64,000 nucleotides of DNA from Lactifluus volemus (GCA_022376515.1 WTXI01000161.1:19901-83900); one strand, 5' to 3'. Shown: positions 34,221-47,113, counted from the first letter of the stretch. Notes: a model not told the origin generated them from the sequence alone. Made by a program: numbers and translations.

Positions 34221-35930
34221 TTAAGTCTTTGAGATAGGTGAGACACGCACCGTGATGCCCACGACCCGCTCGTCGTCAATCAGTACCTCATGATACCCGT
34301 ATCGCTTTTCACTCGTCACCTCGCAGTAAGGCAAGGAGGAGACAATATCGTCCAGAAACTCGTCTCCCTTTTCTATTTTGCTCGACTCGGTGACCACCTT
34401 CAACCGGTTCTCATTCCACGAAGAACCCTTGCTCCGCGCGATAGCACGCCGCACACGCTCCGGATGAAAGTCACGGACAACGATGGGGTTTCCGATTCCT
34501 ACTTCGATCAACAGGGGGAAGAGAGCGCTGCGTGAGCCGCCAGGGCGACAGGGAGCGAGTCCATGCTCCCAATCCGTCCAGCGGGTGACGGATGGGCCCC
34601 ACGCATCCCAGGAATACGTTCGGTTGCCTCCGCGGGTGGCGTACTCGTATAGTGAGGAACGCCGGACCCAGAAGGAGACAGATCGGAGGTAATCGAAGCC
34701 GCCGACAACTTGGCGGAAACCGAGGGTGAAACATAACACTGTGGCAGTTGGATCGCTCATGAAGGGGAGGCGATGGGAGCGCAAAAGTATGTCGTGTAAC
34801 GCGACGATCTGGTCGCCTGGCACTCTACCATTACGCACGATATACCCTGCTGGAGTGCTGGTAGGACAAGCACGCAGTGCGTTTCCAAGCTGAGAGTGTC
34901 CCCAATAGTTATTTGGCACAGCTCAAGAGCGTTACCTTCTCTCTGCACAAGGATGAGGGTATCTTCAGAAAGGAAGGTGACTTGTGGGAAGTAAGTATCT
35001 GGCGGGCTGCGACGTAACTTTATTGCCGTCAGCTATATATCCCGGCGAAGATAACACACCTACACAGTGGGTCGTGCCCTCTCTCCAATGTATTACATGA
35101 ATTTCATCGAACTCACAACTCCCTCCATGGCACGTGAGAATAACTAAAAGGTTTCCAGCTACCTGCGCGTCCAATGTGCAACCAAGAATGAATCTTGATT
35201 TGAGTGAAATGTCAAGGTGCGGGTTTTTTGCAAGAGGATGTACTGTTGATTTGGACAGTGTGAGCATGTGCACGTTCAGGAGGATGGTGGGAGGCTGAGG
35301 GTCAAGGCCATAAGAAAGATTCTCTGTGGTTGCTAGTTTGCCTCTACAATATGGACATTTAAACAGTGAAAATGAGACCTCACGGAAAGATACTTACGTG
35401 GAAACTATGACCACTAGGTCATATTCGTCAGCAAACGCAAACGCATGAAGCGCGCCATCCTTGACTAGAGTATTGCCTCGCTCGATGGAGCGAAGGGGTA
35501 GCGCGTTGGGCAGAGAAGAGATATCGAAATAGGCGTAGGCGACGGGATCAGCATCTGTGACGATCAGGTGGCCGTTATGTAACGACCCGATAAGTGGGGA
35601 CCAGAGGTCGAGGTCGAAAGTGATACGCGTAGAAGTGTCGGGGATATCTAGGTTCTCCCAGCTCTTCTCCCAACTGTGTAACTTCTCTAGGCGCTCGGGG
35701 ACAGTGAATCCTGGGTCTATTGGGTCGTACACGCCGGTCCTGCCAGCTTCTTTGAGATACTTCAGCAGAAAGGAGTTCTTGACCACACCGTTGAGATGAC
35801 GACAGGAAGCTTCGCAGGAAATTATGTCTTTGAAGGGGAGGTAAGAAACGATTTGAACGAGAAGCTTTGGAGAGAGAGAGAGAAGACGGGGTAGCATGCT
35901 CATCGTTAGTTGAAGAGAGAGATAGCTCAA
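34221..35930 (-). CDS. F-box domain protein (probable substrate adaptor of an SCF ubiquitin ligase)
   Basis: Minus strand. Exon 1 is 35930-35398, ending at a GTAAGT donor, and carries the F-box motif (LSPKLLVQIVSYLPFKDIISCEASCR) in the first 45 residues, followed by a region typical of Agaricomycete F-box proteins (LEKLHSWEKSWENL). Later segments read HPLAKNPHLDIS and an Asp/Tyr-rich exon joined at about 35100-35000 (TYFPQVTFLSEDTLILV), and the last part, about 34880-34221, ends VRVSPISKT. Near 34755-34780 the frame appears to change between two overlapping readings, so there may be a small intron or a frameshift. About 450-500 aa in total. The substrate is unknown. F-box genes are highly expanded in these fungi. 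Confidence 0.65.
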
Positions 35931-36930
35931 GCCTCGGTCAGACGCTGCAAGATAAACGATTTAGATTCCAGATACCCCGAACCGGTTCATCGGTTCGAAC
36001 TGCCAGACTACTCTCTTGACTAAATGTGGCGGCTCTTAGTCGCCCAACTGTGCGACTTTCATCCCATGAGGCCTTTGAGTTAGATTCTCTAGTTCCAGAT
36101 GAATGTGCGTTTCTCTTCCTTCCACATCTTCCAGTCTTATATCCTTTGCAAAAAGCAGCCGAATTTTGACGTTTCGCTCAGCTATAACCTTTTAATCATA
36201 GGTGCCAGAGGTAGGTCCTACACACCAAGCCTCGCCCATGGTACCTCATATCCTTTTTCTTCCAGATGCTGGCGTACTTGAAGTCGTCTCCGCGTATAAA
36301 AGTGAACCAAGTCCCAGCTTCTCGACGCAGTTCCTCCGTGCGTATGAATTTTGGTTACTAGGTTCGTGCCAAGTTGACGCTCGGTGCCAGGTGTCAATCC
36401 GAAACCGCTGTGAGGTTGTCGGATAATCGTATTCTTATATTGAACATCATTCAGAGGCCAGGGGATATATTTCGGGAGTGCTATGGGTACGGTTATTACC
36501 CACCCTGGGTTGTACAGCTGATCGATGCTTATCTAGGGATCTGGTCCGGTCCAACGGTGTCCTTCTCGTGTATAATCCTGCTCTGCGACCTCCTTCCAGC
36601 ACGTCACGGGATTTTCCGAACAAATAACAGATTTCTGCCTGCTGTGCTCTTCTCCAACACCCCTTCGCACCTTGGCGTCACGGATGCTCTTGAATTCCGT
36701 GAGTTCCGCCCAGATTCCAGATGTTACCTCGTCGACGTCCTGCGCACTATATAAACCGATTACCAACAGTGGGCGTGATTACGCCCGGATAGATACCTGT
36801 GATGTTCTCAAAGACAGGACACGTATATCCGACGTGTATGCGCTGAACAAGCATCCGACCATCCCCTCATATAAATGACCACCTTTCCTGCAACTAATTC
36901 GCTTCAACCACTCGCCCATTTTCTCGTAGC
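35931..36930. other. Intergenic, no gene recognised
   Basis: Open frames at 36099-36426 and 36374-36754 lack recognisable motifs. Confidence 0.35.
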
Positions 36931-38502
36931 ATGCCTCGTCCTGGAATTTCTACCTTGATAGTATATGCTCCCTCCCAGTACGTGTCCCCACCGCGCACAG
37001 ACCCCGAGAAACGATATCACCGGGCGCTTTACGAGTTACAAGATGCGGAGCTGGAAGTGGAGGCGCATGTAGCCTTGGAGCGCGTTCATCAGGTCATTAT
37101 TCTCCTCCAACGTACTGTTGAAGCCGCACATCGTGAGTGTGCTTAGCTCTACTGGCCGAAGTTGAGCGTGGGGTCGCTTTTTAAAGTTCAGGCTGTGCTT
37201 GACTGAGCACGCTGTCAACAGCGTTCCTTCCTCCGTAGCCTTCGGCCCACGCCTGTTGCCAGGGATCATGACATTGGGACCCTGATTCTTGGAGATCAAG
37301 TAATTCGCAGCAACAGCCCTCGTCAGCACCCTCCTCAAAGCAGAGCAAAGCTCGAGTGGCCTTCAATGACATTTGGAATTCCTTCACAGGCCAGGGGTGC
37401 TACGAATGAACACTGACCCACTCATACGGTACGCTTTCCTATGTTAATACTCGGCCATCTAATTGATATTCACAGCAGACTCCCGTGTCTCAATCCGAGG
37501 TTGGCGGTGCCTGTGCCTGAACTTAGCCTCTTTGGGACCCCGCTTTACGAACACATTCAGGGTGGACTCGAACAAGAGTTAAGTGATATTGGCCAAGCTG
37601 TACGGCTCAGACTGCAGAAATGCAACGCTGTTGATGCGAAGAAGGGTCACGATAACAAGGCTCGCAGGTTTAGTCTCCTTTGGGGGTAAGTTTTTGCTTT
37701 CTGTTTGATCCATCGAGAATAACTGACTGCCAGTGTAAGACAGATGAAGATCGAAGAGGCTCCCAACCATCCTTCGAATTCACCCGCCGCGGCATATCCC
37801 ACTCGCAACGCTGTATCCGCCTTTACAATGTCCACGCCCACTGCTCCTCTTATTCTCGGCTTTGATCAATTTGAGCTTGCAGTCACTTCCAACAACGCAC
37901 CAATGCGCTCACGAGCAGGTGCTAAATGGCTTCCTCGAGCGGCCTGATGCCATAGAGAGTGGTGAAGAAATACGCAATCTCCGGAGAGAATTCGTAAGAG
38001 AGGTGGGAAAGGCACTTGAACACCTGGAGCGGAGAGTCAGTGAACAAGCTCTGGCGTCTGAAGACTTTGGCCAAACGTCGTCACCGAAAATGTAGAGCTC
38101 ACCGATGAGCCTGCTGCGGCAGTCCCCGTAGTCGATGCCAACGCTGATCTCGGAGTACATTTCAGTTCCCGCTGTGGCTGTGTCCGCAAAAGCTGTCACT
38201 TCAGAGATTTGATGATAATACCACATCATTCGCGAATGAGGACACCACTGCTCTTTACAGTGCTGGAGCTGCTCGTACTTCTGAGGTCGTTTCGGATGCT
38301 ATTGACACTACCTGCCTCCATGGCACCTGTGTCGCCCGGCCCCGAGACCTTTCTTGCATGTACGTCACACAACCAATTCACGTTTCCGCTTCAACCTGCA
38401 AGTTTCAACATGATCTCAGCTGCTGCACATGATGGTCCCGTATCTATGGACAACTGATGGTGGGAAAGCGTAGAGGACGGCTGGTCTAAGCTTGACAGCT
38501 GA
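36931..38502 (+). pseudogene. Family 2 gene, unit 1 (unknown function, probably decayed)
   Basis: ATG 36931 opens an exon with a predicted coiled coil (EKRYHRALYELQDAELEVEA) that ends at a GTGAGT donor. Further segments: about 37488-37688 (LFGTPLYEHIQGGLEQELSD), about 37740-37940, and about 37940-38095 with EIRNLRREFVREVGKALEHLE, closing at TAG 38095. More distal sequence similar to the 3' part of other family copies (38100-38502) is out of frame, with a stop after VSMDN. I do not recognise the family; it is present at least five times, each time just upstream of a 7-TM gene. It may be a shorter real gene or a pseudogene. Confidence 0.45.
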
Positions 38503-39116
38503 GAAACATGACGTTAGTGCGTTATATTTTCTTTGCCTGATAAAGATGTAATTGAGTCGTTTTCGTTGCCCCGATCTGTTACCGCATCAGCCCTCTGTTT
38601 TTATTGTAAGTATTCTTACAACTTTAGTGCGATGATCGCACATTTTTGATTATTACTAAGTTGTAAATTGCAGTAAGCTGCACTCAAAGTTGTGGATGTG
38701 AAGATTGTCCCCGATTGGGCTGTTGCGGCCTTCTTGGACTAGTGATCAGCTTGGCCCTTGATCCGTCCCACACTTTATGGCTTCTAGTACGTGTAAATGG
38801 TGCTTGTTTTAGTAGTTCAGAAAGGATCAATGAGTGCAATTGCCGCAATTGCCGCAATGGATCAATATTGATCACCGGCACATCTACTTTTCCGGATGTG
38901 GGAAAAGATCCGAGTCCAGCACTTGAGTGATGATCGTTGTCGTTGATTTCCCCTGCTCAAGCGCACAGTTTAATGGCCGATCTCCCCGCTTCGTACTACC
39001 GGTGCCAATAAATGTGACTTCAGAAGCACAGAGAGCGACGTGGTGATAGAAGCGTGAGTTTTATAGTAGCTTCTCCTGTTAGGAAGATGACATGAATAGG
39101 ATTTGGTCTAGATGCA

Positions 39117-39130
39117 TATATATTCATGTA
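39117..39130 (+). promoter_or_regulatory. TATA-like box of 7-TM copy B
   Basis: TATATATATTCATG, about 118 bp before the start codon. The equivalent TATATATTTGTGTAGC stretch recurs about 107-110 bp before copies C and D and, on the minus strand, before copies E and F. Confidence 0.5.
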
Positions 39131-39234
39131 GCGTCATTAGGGGGCAGTTCCACTGTTCGCTATTGTAAGGTCACAAGCCATCCGTGGCGCCCCCCACTCC
39201 CCCTTCTAGCTCAACTTGCCTGTTACCCGCTACG

Positions 39235-41177
39235 ATGACAAATTTCCAAGACCCCATTGTAATCTTCTATGATATCTGTGCGTATGTTTCTGATGCATCG
39301 CGCCAAGTCCGAGTCTGGATTTGGAATGCTTACGCCTGAGTGAATCCGTGTTTCAACAGTGGCAGTGGTGAAGTTCTGGCATGCTTCTTATGGCGTCTTC
39401 CTGTGTGTTGCCCGCCTTTCACTAGATGTTCTTATGGTGACAACGTTCCGCTTTGCAGTTGGGAATTCTTCACTACCCTGGACTTTGAGTGGAGTGTCAT
39501 TCGAGGGGGTCGCCGCTACCGTTGGACCATATGGGTCAGAAGATGGAATCTCTTGAGGTTTTCTCAGACAGCCTGGGACTGATCTTTCCTCTTCATTTAG
39601 ATTTATTCCCTTACGCGGATATCCACCCTCATAGTCGTAATCACTGACCTCATCGAATTTTCTGCCTTGGGACCAATCAATTGTCAGGTATGTACATTGT
39701 CTTGTGTCTGCACCTCCATACATCTGTGTAACGACTCGGAACCTGACGATCCCAAGATCTTGGGCAATTTTGAATTCGTGAGTAACGTCTCGGATACAAG
39801 TTGACATTCAGACGGAAAGCTAATCAGTTTCCACCTTGTCTTTTTCTGTTTCTCTCTTCTAGGCATTCGCCTCCCTTTCGATAGCCAGCGCATCATCGTT
39901 GATAATGCTTCGCGTGTACGTCAACTGAGAGTCCTTTACTCCCACTCTGGGCTTGTTTTCTGGAAAGAAAGCTGATGGGAGCACCAGCATCGCCGTTTGG
40001 ATCCACAATAAAATTATTGTGGCGCTTGCAACTGGCATATGGGTAACAAATGTTGCATTCCTCATCCATGGTAAGTCCCTACCTCGCTTTCCCCGCTGTA
40101 GGTGGACATAGAGCTCAGACACATGCGATTTGATGTCAGGAACCGTGCGGGTAAATAACGAAATTTGACTAATTGATTTCCTTTGGGACTTATCCATTCC
40201 CAGCTGCAGGGTTTATGGAGACCTGAGGAAAACGTCTGTGTGGTGCCCAACTCAGACATCACCAAATTTAATGTCATCGTGACGTTCGTGAGCGACATAA
40301 CGTTACTCATTGTAATGCTTGCTGGCCTGCTTCGCCTACGCATGGGAGGCGGTGGCATGCTCGATCTGGGGAGATTCCTATGGAAACAGGTAGGTGGTGA
40401 CATATTTTCATAACTGTCGTATTTTGATGTCTCTTCTGTTGGGAAGGGCATCATTTGGATCTCATTTGCTGTTGCTGCCGGGGTACCGCCAGTGGTCAGT
40501 CTGCCTACTAGTCATGCAGCGCCCGTCTTTTTTGCTCATCGTCCTTTTGTCTCTCACCGGAAGGTGTTCCTTATTTTGAATCTGAATGGTAACTTTCTTT
40601 TCTCTGCTGATCACCGGCGACATTGACTCTACTCGAAATTCCAGAGCCGTTCAACTTTGTACGTTCCTCTTTTTCCGTGAGTGGAGAAAATTTGCAAGTT
40701 TCTTACGCGTTCCGTGATGCAGATGTTTCAAATCCCTGCGCTGATAGCATTGACAATTGCCGCGACGCGAATCTATCGTTCTCTCATACACTTTTCTTCT
40801 GAGCCGTACGACTTCCTGACCTTACTTTCGTCACCTTACTCGCGTGGCTGACGTTTCCGCACCGCAGTCCCACCAGCTTTCGAAAAAGCAGTCTCTCGTT
40901 CGCGAAGGTCAAAGGGCCTTCCAACTCCAGTGAGATTGTCCCCCCCAGCCCGATGCACGTGACTATGCACACCGCATACGCACGCGAGCATCTTGGCGAG
41001 CATAGTCAATTGTCACAGAAAACCCAGATGAGATCGCATGTTAGCATCACGATAGGCGAGCAGCTACGCGTCAAAGTAAACGAACTAGGGCCTGAGGAGG
41101 ATTTAAACGGCGGAGTGGCGAAATTAATTTCCGTAGTTGACACCAAGGTTGACCAAGAGCTTGATACACCCCCTTGA
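39235..41177 (+). CDS. 7-TM integral membrane protein family, copy B (13 exons, 353 aa, intact)
   Basis: Exons: 39235-39277, 39360-39402, 39459-39534, 39601-39687, 39863-39915, 39988-40070, 40140-40150 (11 nt), 40204-40389, 40447-40494, 40564-40588, 40645-40658 (14 nt), 40723-40805, 40868-41177; 1062 nt in frame. The core carries WEFFTTLDFEWSVIRGG after TM1 and ITLLIVMLAGLLRLR in TM5; MFQIPALIALTIAATR marks TM7. The tail of about 100 aa holds SPMHVTMHT and an acidic LGPEED stretch and is the longest among the intact copies. Without the 11-nt microexon the frame would be lost, which is the main support for it. Role unknown; a plasma-membrane or endomembrane location is likely from seven hydrophobic segments. 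Confidence 0.82.
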
Positions 41178-41959
41178 TAACACGCTCAGCTAGGATACTA
41201 GCTATGGGTGGGAGAGAATTACTAGAACTACTTGTGTCTTTATATGTATATTTGTTAGAAGTGAAACCGCAACTTGAAGCTTGATGCCGCTGCGCTGTTC
41301 TCTGGAATTGAATCTGAGCTTCAACCTGATACCCCGACATTCACACCCCGTTCCGCTCCTCGCAGCGACTTGAACATCGAGCTCTGACTACCCTCCTCAA
41401 AGGGAAGGCTATAGGTCGGCGGGTGAGAAATTAATTTGTTGATTAAAAATTCTGACGCCCGTCCTGTTGACTACTGTCACGGTACACAGTGCCCTATTCC
41501 CGGCCCGCGCATGCTACTCCGCTTCACCGCCATACTCAAGGATGTACCCGACAGAGCATGGAGTTATTCCTAAATGGACTTCTTTGGGCTCCGACCTCGT
41601 CGCACCTTCCCCAGCATTGTTATAGACCTGCTTTGAGGCTAATTTCCCTTCTGTCTTTGCTCTCGAGGGACTTAGGTACATCCCCCCTTCCATCCTCATG
41701 GAACGACTGATTTCAAGATACAGATCGACGAAGCTCACGGCATCCTTCAAGTGGCACAGCATCTCCCACTCATCCCACTCGCCATACTGTATCTAGCTCC
41801 GCAAATTCCGCGCCCACTGCTCCTCGGCCAACCTCTCCCCTGACCACTGGTCGCTCTCTTCACACTCAGCTTTTTATGCGATCGAGTCGAGACCGCATTC
41901 AAGTTCCCTGTAATTCTCGGCTTTGAGCTTGAAGTCACCCCGAACAATGCACCGTGCAC

Positions 41960-42660
41960 GCTCACGATGAAGGGAAGTCGTGGAATAGGTGGAGAAGGCA
42001 TTTGAAGATGTATGGGGAAGAATCACATGGGTGCTGTATTGTGTGGATGTGGAGGAACCCAGAAGTCTGATTCCTAATAAGTTACCCTTAGCGAACGTCG
42101 CCTCCTCACCGGAGCTATCAAGCCCACCTACTAGGCAATTTCCCAGATCGCCATCTCTCGGGAGTATATGTCGGCTCCTGATGACGATACTGCACCCGTT
42201 GCGGCTACCGAAGCTACTTTTGCTTCCGAAGAGGTTTCGGATTCAATTAGAACTATTACGCCACCGATGTAGCGCCTTTGTTACCCGGCTCCGAGACCTT
42301 TCTTGTGCACGTCTACCTGGAACCTGGGCCAAGCTTCAGCGCCAACTCGGTCACTACAGATACCGTACTTTGTGAACAACCCTGGTACATCCAGTGATTT
42401 ATTTGTGAGTATACTGTGCATCTTTTGCTCCGATTAATCTTAATCGAGTTCTATGTTATAGTAGGCTGCATACAAAGTTGTGGATGTGAGCGTTGTAAGG
42501 TACCTTGGCAGTCGAGGATTATTACAGGTGGGTCGTCGCCCTCCTAAATCGCGGCATTCGCAACACTCAGCTTGGCAGGAAAAGCCCGGAGGCGTATTCT
42601 TCCTTCTCACGCTGAACAGCTTGGGCCTGACGGAGGCATCAATGATGTTTAGTTGAGAAG
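41960..42660 (+). pseudogene. Family 2 gene, unit 2 (3' part, decayed)
   Basis: Homologous to 57560-58400 (minus) and 63091-63835 (minus). Protein-like pieces EKAFEDVWGRITWVLYCVDV, TAPVAATEATFASEEVSDSI and the GTWAKLQ-type segment lie in different frames with stops between. The 3' non-coding part (42400-42660) is also shared with the other units. Confidence 0.45.
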
Positions 42661-42856
42661 CTATGCACAATCAGTAAATGGGATTATCGACCAATATCTC
42701 CTTTGTTCGGAGGCACAGGGCAACTACGTAAACGGCCAGGGCTAGCTATATATTTGTGTAGCCTGGCAGGTCGCTTTGTGTTTTACTGTTCGCTGCTGTC
42801 AAGTCACTGGCACAAGCAAATACCTTCCCCTCCACCTCAAAGCTTGTTTTTCAAGA

Positions 42857-43366
42857 ATGGCAAATCTCCAAGATCCCAGCGAACTCCTGCATGATACCTG
42901 TGCGTATGCTCCTGAGGTCTCGCTCCGGATTTAGAACGCCCAAGCCTGAGTGGATCTGCGAATCAACAGTGACTTTAGTAAAGCTCTGGCATGCTTTTTA
43001 TCGCATCTTCTTGTGTGTTTCCTGCCTTCCAACAGATGCCCTTTGATGTCCACGTTCCACTTTTCAGTTGGGAATCCTTCACTACTCTGGACTTCGAGTG
43101 GAGCATCATCCGAGGGCGTCGACCCTACCGTTGGACAATATGGGTCAGTAGTGATGGGGCCTCACTGAGACACCGGGGACTGACTTTTACGCTTCGTTAG
43201 AATTACTCGCTTACACGGATAAGCACCCTCGTACACGTAATCCTCGGCCTCATCGCTCGAGACCAAAACGGTTGTCAGGTATGCGTTTTCCTGTCTACAC
43301 CCGTATAAGTCAGTGATGGTCATGACGATCACAAGATCTTGATTATTCTTGAATTTGTGAGCAACG
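42857..43366 (+). pseudogene. 7-TM family copy C, truncated after exon 4
   Basis: Exons 42857-42899, 42970-43012, 43068-43143 (WESFTTLDFEWSIIRGRR) and 43201-43278 match the first four exons of the intact copies. Homology continues into intron 4 and stops near 43366 (TTTGTGAGCAAC), where the sequence switches to the 3' part of a family 2 gene. TM3-TM7 are missing, so this is a recombination-truncated copy. A TATA-like box sits at 42747. Confidence 0.75.
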
Positions 43367-43615
43367 ACTGTGTGGCCACCTGTCACTTCTGAGCCTGCTG
43401 ACGATGGTACTGTACTACCCGTAAACGAGTATGTCGTGGCTGCTACTGCTTCTTTTCTCTCCGAGTCGCACCATCGATTCCATCAACCTTCGCCTAGCTT
43501 GAGCCCGAGCTCGAGCTCGGCTACTGCACTCAACGCTGCTGTATTTGTGGACAACTCTGATGATGGCGCATTTGCGAAGAGCGCAGAGAAGGGCTGGTCT
43601 GAGGTTGATGCCTGA
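43367..43615 (+). pseudogene. Family 2 gene, unit 3 (3' fragment)
   Basis: Open from 43370 to TGA 43615. It holds the family 2 C-terminal signature VFVDNSDDGAF and KSAEKGWSEVDA, also seen at about 57900 (VFVDNPDGG, minus strand). It is joined to the truncated copy C by deletion of the material between them. Confidence 0.55.
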
Positions 43616-44168
43616 GAGATTTCGTCACGTTGAACTTGTTAAACACTCCCTAACCTGTCGTAATATGTTCCTAGGACGTCTTTGCTACGACCATTTTTAA
43701 TAGAGTTTTAGGTGTTACGGTAGGCTACATTCAAAGTCGTGGAAAGCCAAGTTACGGTACCTTCTGCCAATCGGAGATTTCGGCCCTTGCCGGTGAACCT
43801 TTACCCTAATCTCGGATCTCGACGTTGATTTACGGCAACACCCAGCCCTCAATGGGCTTTTAGAGCCTAACAGGCTGCCGCAGACTTGGTCGCTTCAATG
43901 TTTCCTGATAAATGGGAAAAGACCACAGTCAAGTGTTGATACGATAGTGGATGGCGCACCTGTGGTCATTGGTTATTACTCATTGGTTTTGATCGTCACT
44001 GGCAACACTCAAGCGCTCAGCGCTCAGCTTTGATTGCGGGTGCAGAGTTCGGAAGCACAGGGTGACATGGGGATGGAAGCGTGAGTATCATAGTACGTAG
44101 CTTCTGTGAAGAAGATGACATGAACGTGACTTGCAGTGGCCCATACGTATCAGGCTACGCCGGCTAGC

Positions 44169-44183
44169 TATATATTTGTGTAG
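44169..44183 (+). promoter_or_regulatory. TATA-like box of 7-TM copy D
   Basis: TATATATTTGTGTAG, 107 bp before the ATG; conserved in position and sequence with the other copies. Confidence 0.5.
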
Positions 44184-44275
44184 CGTTGTTACTAGTATGC
44201 GTTCCACTTTTCAATTCGCTGTTGTTAAGTCACAAGAAAACGCCCCGCTCTCTCCTTCCATGTCAATTTTTTAGG

Positions 44276-46159
44276 ATGGTAAACTTCCGAGATCCCAGTG
44301 TAGTCTTTTACGACGCCTGTGCGTATGCTTCTGAGGCCTCGCTCTCGGTTCGAAACTCCCAGACCTGAGTAAATCTGTGTTTCAACAGTGGTGGTGGTGA
44401 AGCTCTGGCATGCTTTTTATGGTGTTTTCCTGTGAGTTGCATGCATTTCACGAGACGTTTTTATGACCTCGACGGTTTACTTTTCAGTTGGGAATTCATC
44501 ACCACTCTGGACTTTGAGTGGAGTGTCATCCGAGGGCATCGCCCCTACCGTTGGACAATATGGGTCAGTACCTATGGCGTCTCTTTGAGATTTCCTTAGG
44601 CACCTAGAACTTACTTTCTTCTTTGTTAGATTTACTCCCTTACGCGGATAACCACCCTCATTTCCGCAACTATCAATATCGTCAACTTTGCATCCCCGAG
44701 ACCAATTAATTGTCAGGTATGTTCATTTTCCAGTGTCAGCCTCTCTACACCCGTGTAACTCGGAGGCCCTTCCGACTATTCTAAGGTCGTGGTTATTCTT
44801 CAATCCGTGAGTCAAATTCGCTGATGCACTTCAGTTTTCGAAGGGAAAGCTGATCGGTTTCCACCTTTTTTCTCTTTCAGGTGTTCGCCTCCTTTGCTAT
44901 GGCCCTCGCATCGTTGTTGATAATGCTTCGCGTGTACGTCGAGTCCTGTACTCTTGTGCTGGGTTTGAGGAAAGCTGATGGTAGCGCCAGCGTCGCCATT
45001 TGGAACCGAAAGAAGATCATTCTGGCGCTTGCAATCAGCGTATGGGGAACAGACATTGCGTTCCTCATCCATGGTAAGTCTCTCCCTGTTTTTCCGCTGT
45101 AGGTGGTTCAGGGATCTCATGCACATGTGATTTGGTGTCAGCAATCGCGCGGGTAAAATAATAACATTGAACTACTTGATGACCTTGGGACTTACTATAG
45201 TATTTATTCCCAGCTCCAGTTTGAATGGGAGCCTGTGAAGAGCACTGGTATCTGTACAATACCCAACTCAGACATCATCAAACTTAACGCCATTGTCTCG
45301 TTCCTCACGGACATAATATTACTCCTTATGATGCTCGCTGGCCTGCTTCGCCTACGCATTGGAGGCGGCGGCATGCTCAATCTGGGTAATTTCCTATGGA
45401 AACAGGTAGGTAGCGTCACTATCCCATAGCTGTAGTACCTTCGATTCGCTGATATGCCTTCTGTTGGGGAGGGCATCATTTGGATCTCACTTTCCATTGT
45501 TTTTGGGATACCGCCAGTGGTCAGTCTGACTCCTAGTTCATTGGTGCCTCTCCTTTTCGCTCATGATATCGTGCCTCAGTTATTCCTTATTTTGAACCTG
45601 AATGGTAAGTTCTATTCTCTGCAGTTCACTGGGGATCAAAAGTCGACTTTTCTCGAACTTTCAGAGGCATTTAACCTTGTATGTCACGGTTCTTCCTTTC
45701 TGCGAGTGGAGAAACCCCGCAGATTTCTTATGCGTTCCGCAATACAGATGTTTCAAGTTCCTGCTATGACAGCAGTGACAATTTCTGCGACGCGAATTTA
45801 TCGTTCTCTTACACACTTTTCTTCCGACGCGTACGGCTCCCTGACTTTGCTTTCGTCAACCCTACTCATTCATCTGATGTTTCTACAGTGTCAAGAGCTC
45901 AGGCTTCCCGAATAGTAGTGACCTCTCGTTTGCGAAGGTCAAAGTGGGTTTCGACTCCAGTTGGGTTGTCCCGCATAGTCAGACGCATGTGGCCGTACAA
46001 AACACACCCGAGCATACCCCATTTTCACAGAAAAGCGATTTGAGGCTGCAAGTCAGCATGGGTGAGCAGCTACCACTGGGAGTGCGCGTCAAAGTACAAA
46101 AACTGGGACCCGAAGAGGACGTAAATGTCGGCGTGGAGAAAATGATTTCTCCTGTTTGA
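44276..46159 (+). CDS. 7-TM integral membrane protein family, copy D (13 exons, 342 aa, intact)
   Basis: Exons: 44276-44318, 44389-44431, 44488-44563, 44630-44716, 44881-44933, 44991-45073, 45142-45152 (11 nt), 45214-45405, 45472-45519, 45580-45604, 45665-45678 (14 nt), 45748-45830, 45889-46159; 1029 nt in frame. TM1 region VKLWHAFYGVFLWEFITTLD, TM2 TRITTLISATINIVNF, TM3 FAMALASLLIMLRV, TM4 LALAISVWGTDIAFLIHG, TM5 DIILLLMMLAGLLRLR, TM6 GIIWISLSIVFGIPPV, TM7 MTAVTISATRIYRSL. The soluble tail has SLSFAKVKVG after a Cys-free linker and ends VEKMISPV. All donors are GT. It is the upstream partner of copy E (inverted), with the gypsy element between them. Confidence 0.83.
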
Positions 46160-46598
46160 TAACTACTGGACTATCTTATACCCTTATACGTATCTTCTTG
46201 GAGACTTCGAAGTAACTTTGAATCATTGATGATCCGCTTACACAGTGGACCTTCTTCGACGTTTATGACAGTACAGGTACAAGCCATACGGCTCCGTTTT
46301 ATACCGTACCCGGTCAAACCAGTGGAAGTTGTCCCAGACATTGATTATGATCGGACACTGCAACAATGACCGGAATTGAGTTGGGAAGAAAAAGATCTGT
46401 AAAGTATGGGCTGTATGAGCCAAACCATTGAATCGCATAGAACAAATCCAGTAGGTGTGGACTCAGCAGGCTCTGCATCTTTTGACAATTTGGACGTTGG
46501 GAAAATGCTACCTAACGAAAACAAAAAACTCAATCATCCACCAGTGCATGTTTGAAGTCGCTCGAATGTGAGAGGCTTGGAGGAGTGGGACGGGGGTG
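46160..46598. other. 3' flank of copy D up to the gypsy LTR
   Basis: No gene. The last 60 bp (TTTGAAGTCGCTCG to GGAGTGGGAC) recur at 60247-60295, beside an unoccupied gypsy site. Ends with the target duplication GGGTG (46594-46598). Confidence 0.6.
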
Positions 46599-47113
46599 TG
46601 TTACGGCTCGACTAGGGCCGGGTCCCAACAAGGGTTCTGGTTGTTCTGGTCTCTCCTAAGACCTGAGCTCAGGGACACTCCAAGTGTCGACGCGCTGAGT
46701 CCTGTGGTGTTGTAGCACAACCACCAAGCTTCGATGACCCTACTAGGGCGTATAGGAGGGTAAGAGAAGAGAGGGAAGAGGAGAGGAGAAGTTCTGTCTT
46801 TCTGGAGAGTGAAACAAGTCGATTTGAGTCAAAGCCGAAGCTGGGGTACAAGCTACTAGCTGAGGCCTATTTATACAGTTTATGCTAATTGTTCTACCAA
46901 ACTAGGGTGGACAATAGGCATGAGATCAAGAACAATAGGGGATGCGAACAATAGGGACTCGGAACAATAACACTGGACGGAACGAGACGAACAATAGGAA
47001 GTCAGAACAATAGAATCAGTCAGCACAATAAGAACGATGTGGAAGGGACGTCATCAGGGTGAGTAAGCGTGTTTAGGAAGCATAAGGTCCCACTTGTCCT
47101 GCATTCCGTAACA
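46599..47113 (-). repeat. Gypsy 3' LTR
   Basis: 515 bp, ends are the 8-bp inverted repeat TGTTACGG/CCGTAACA. In U3 it carries seven direct ACAAT motifs and one inverted (46887-47030). Preceded in element sense by the purine tract AGAGAGGGGGTAT (47114-47126). Confidence 0.92.
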
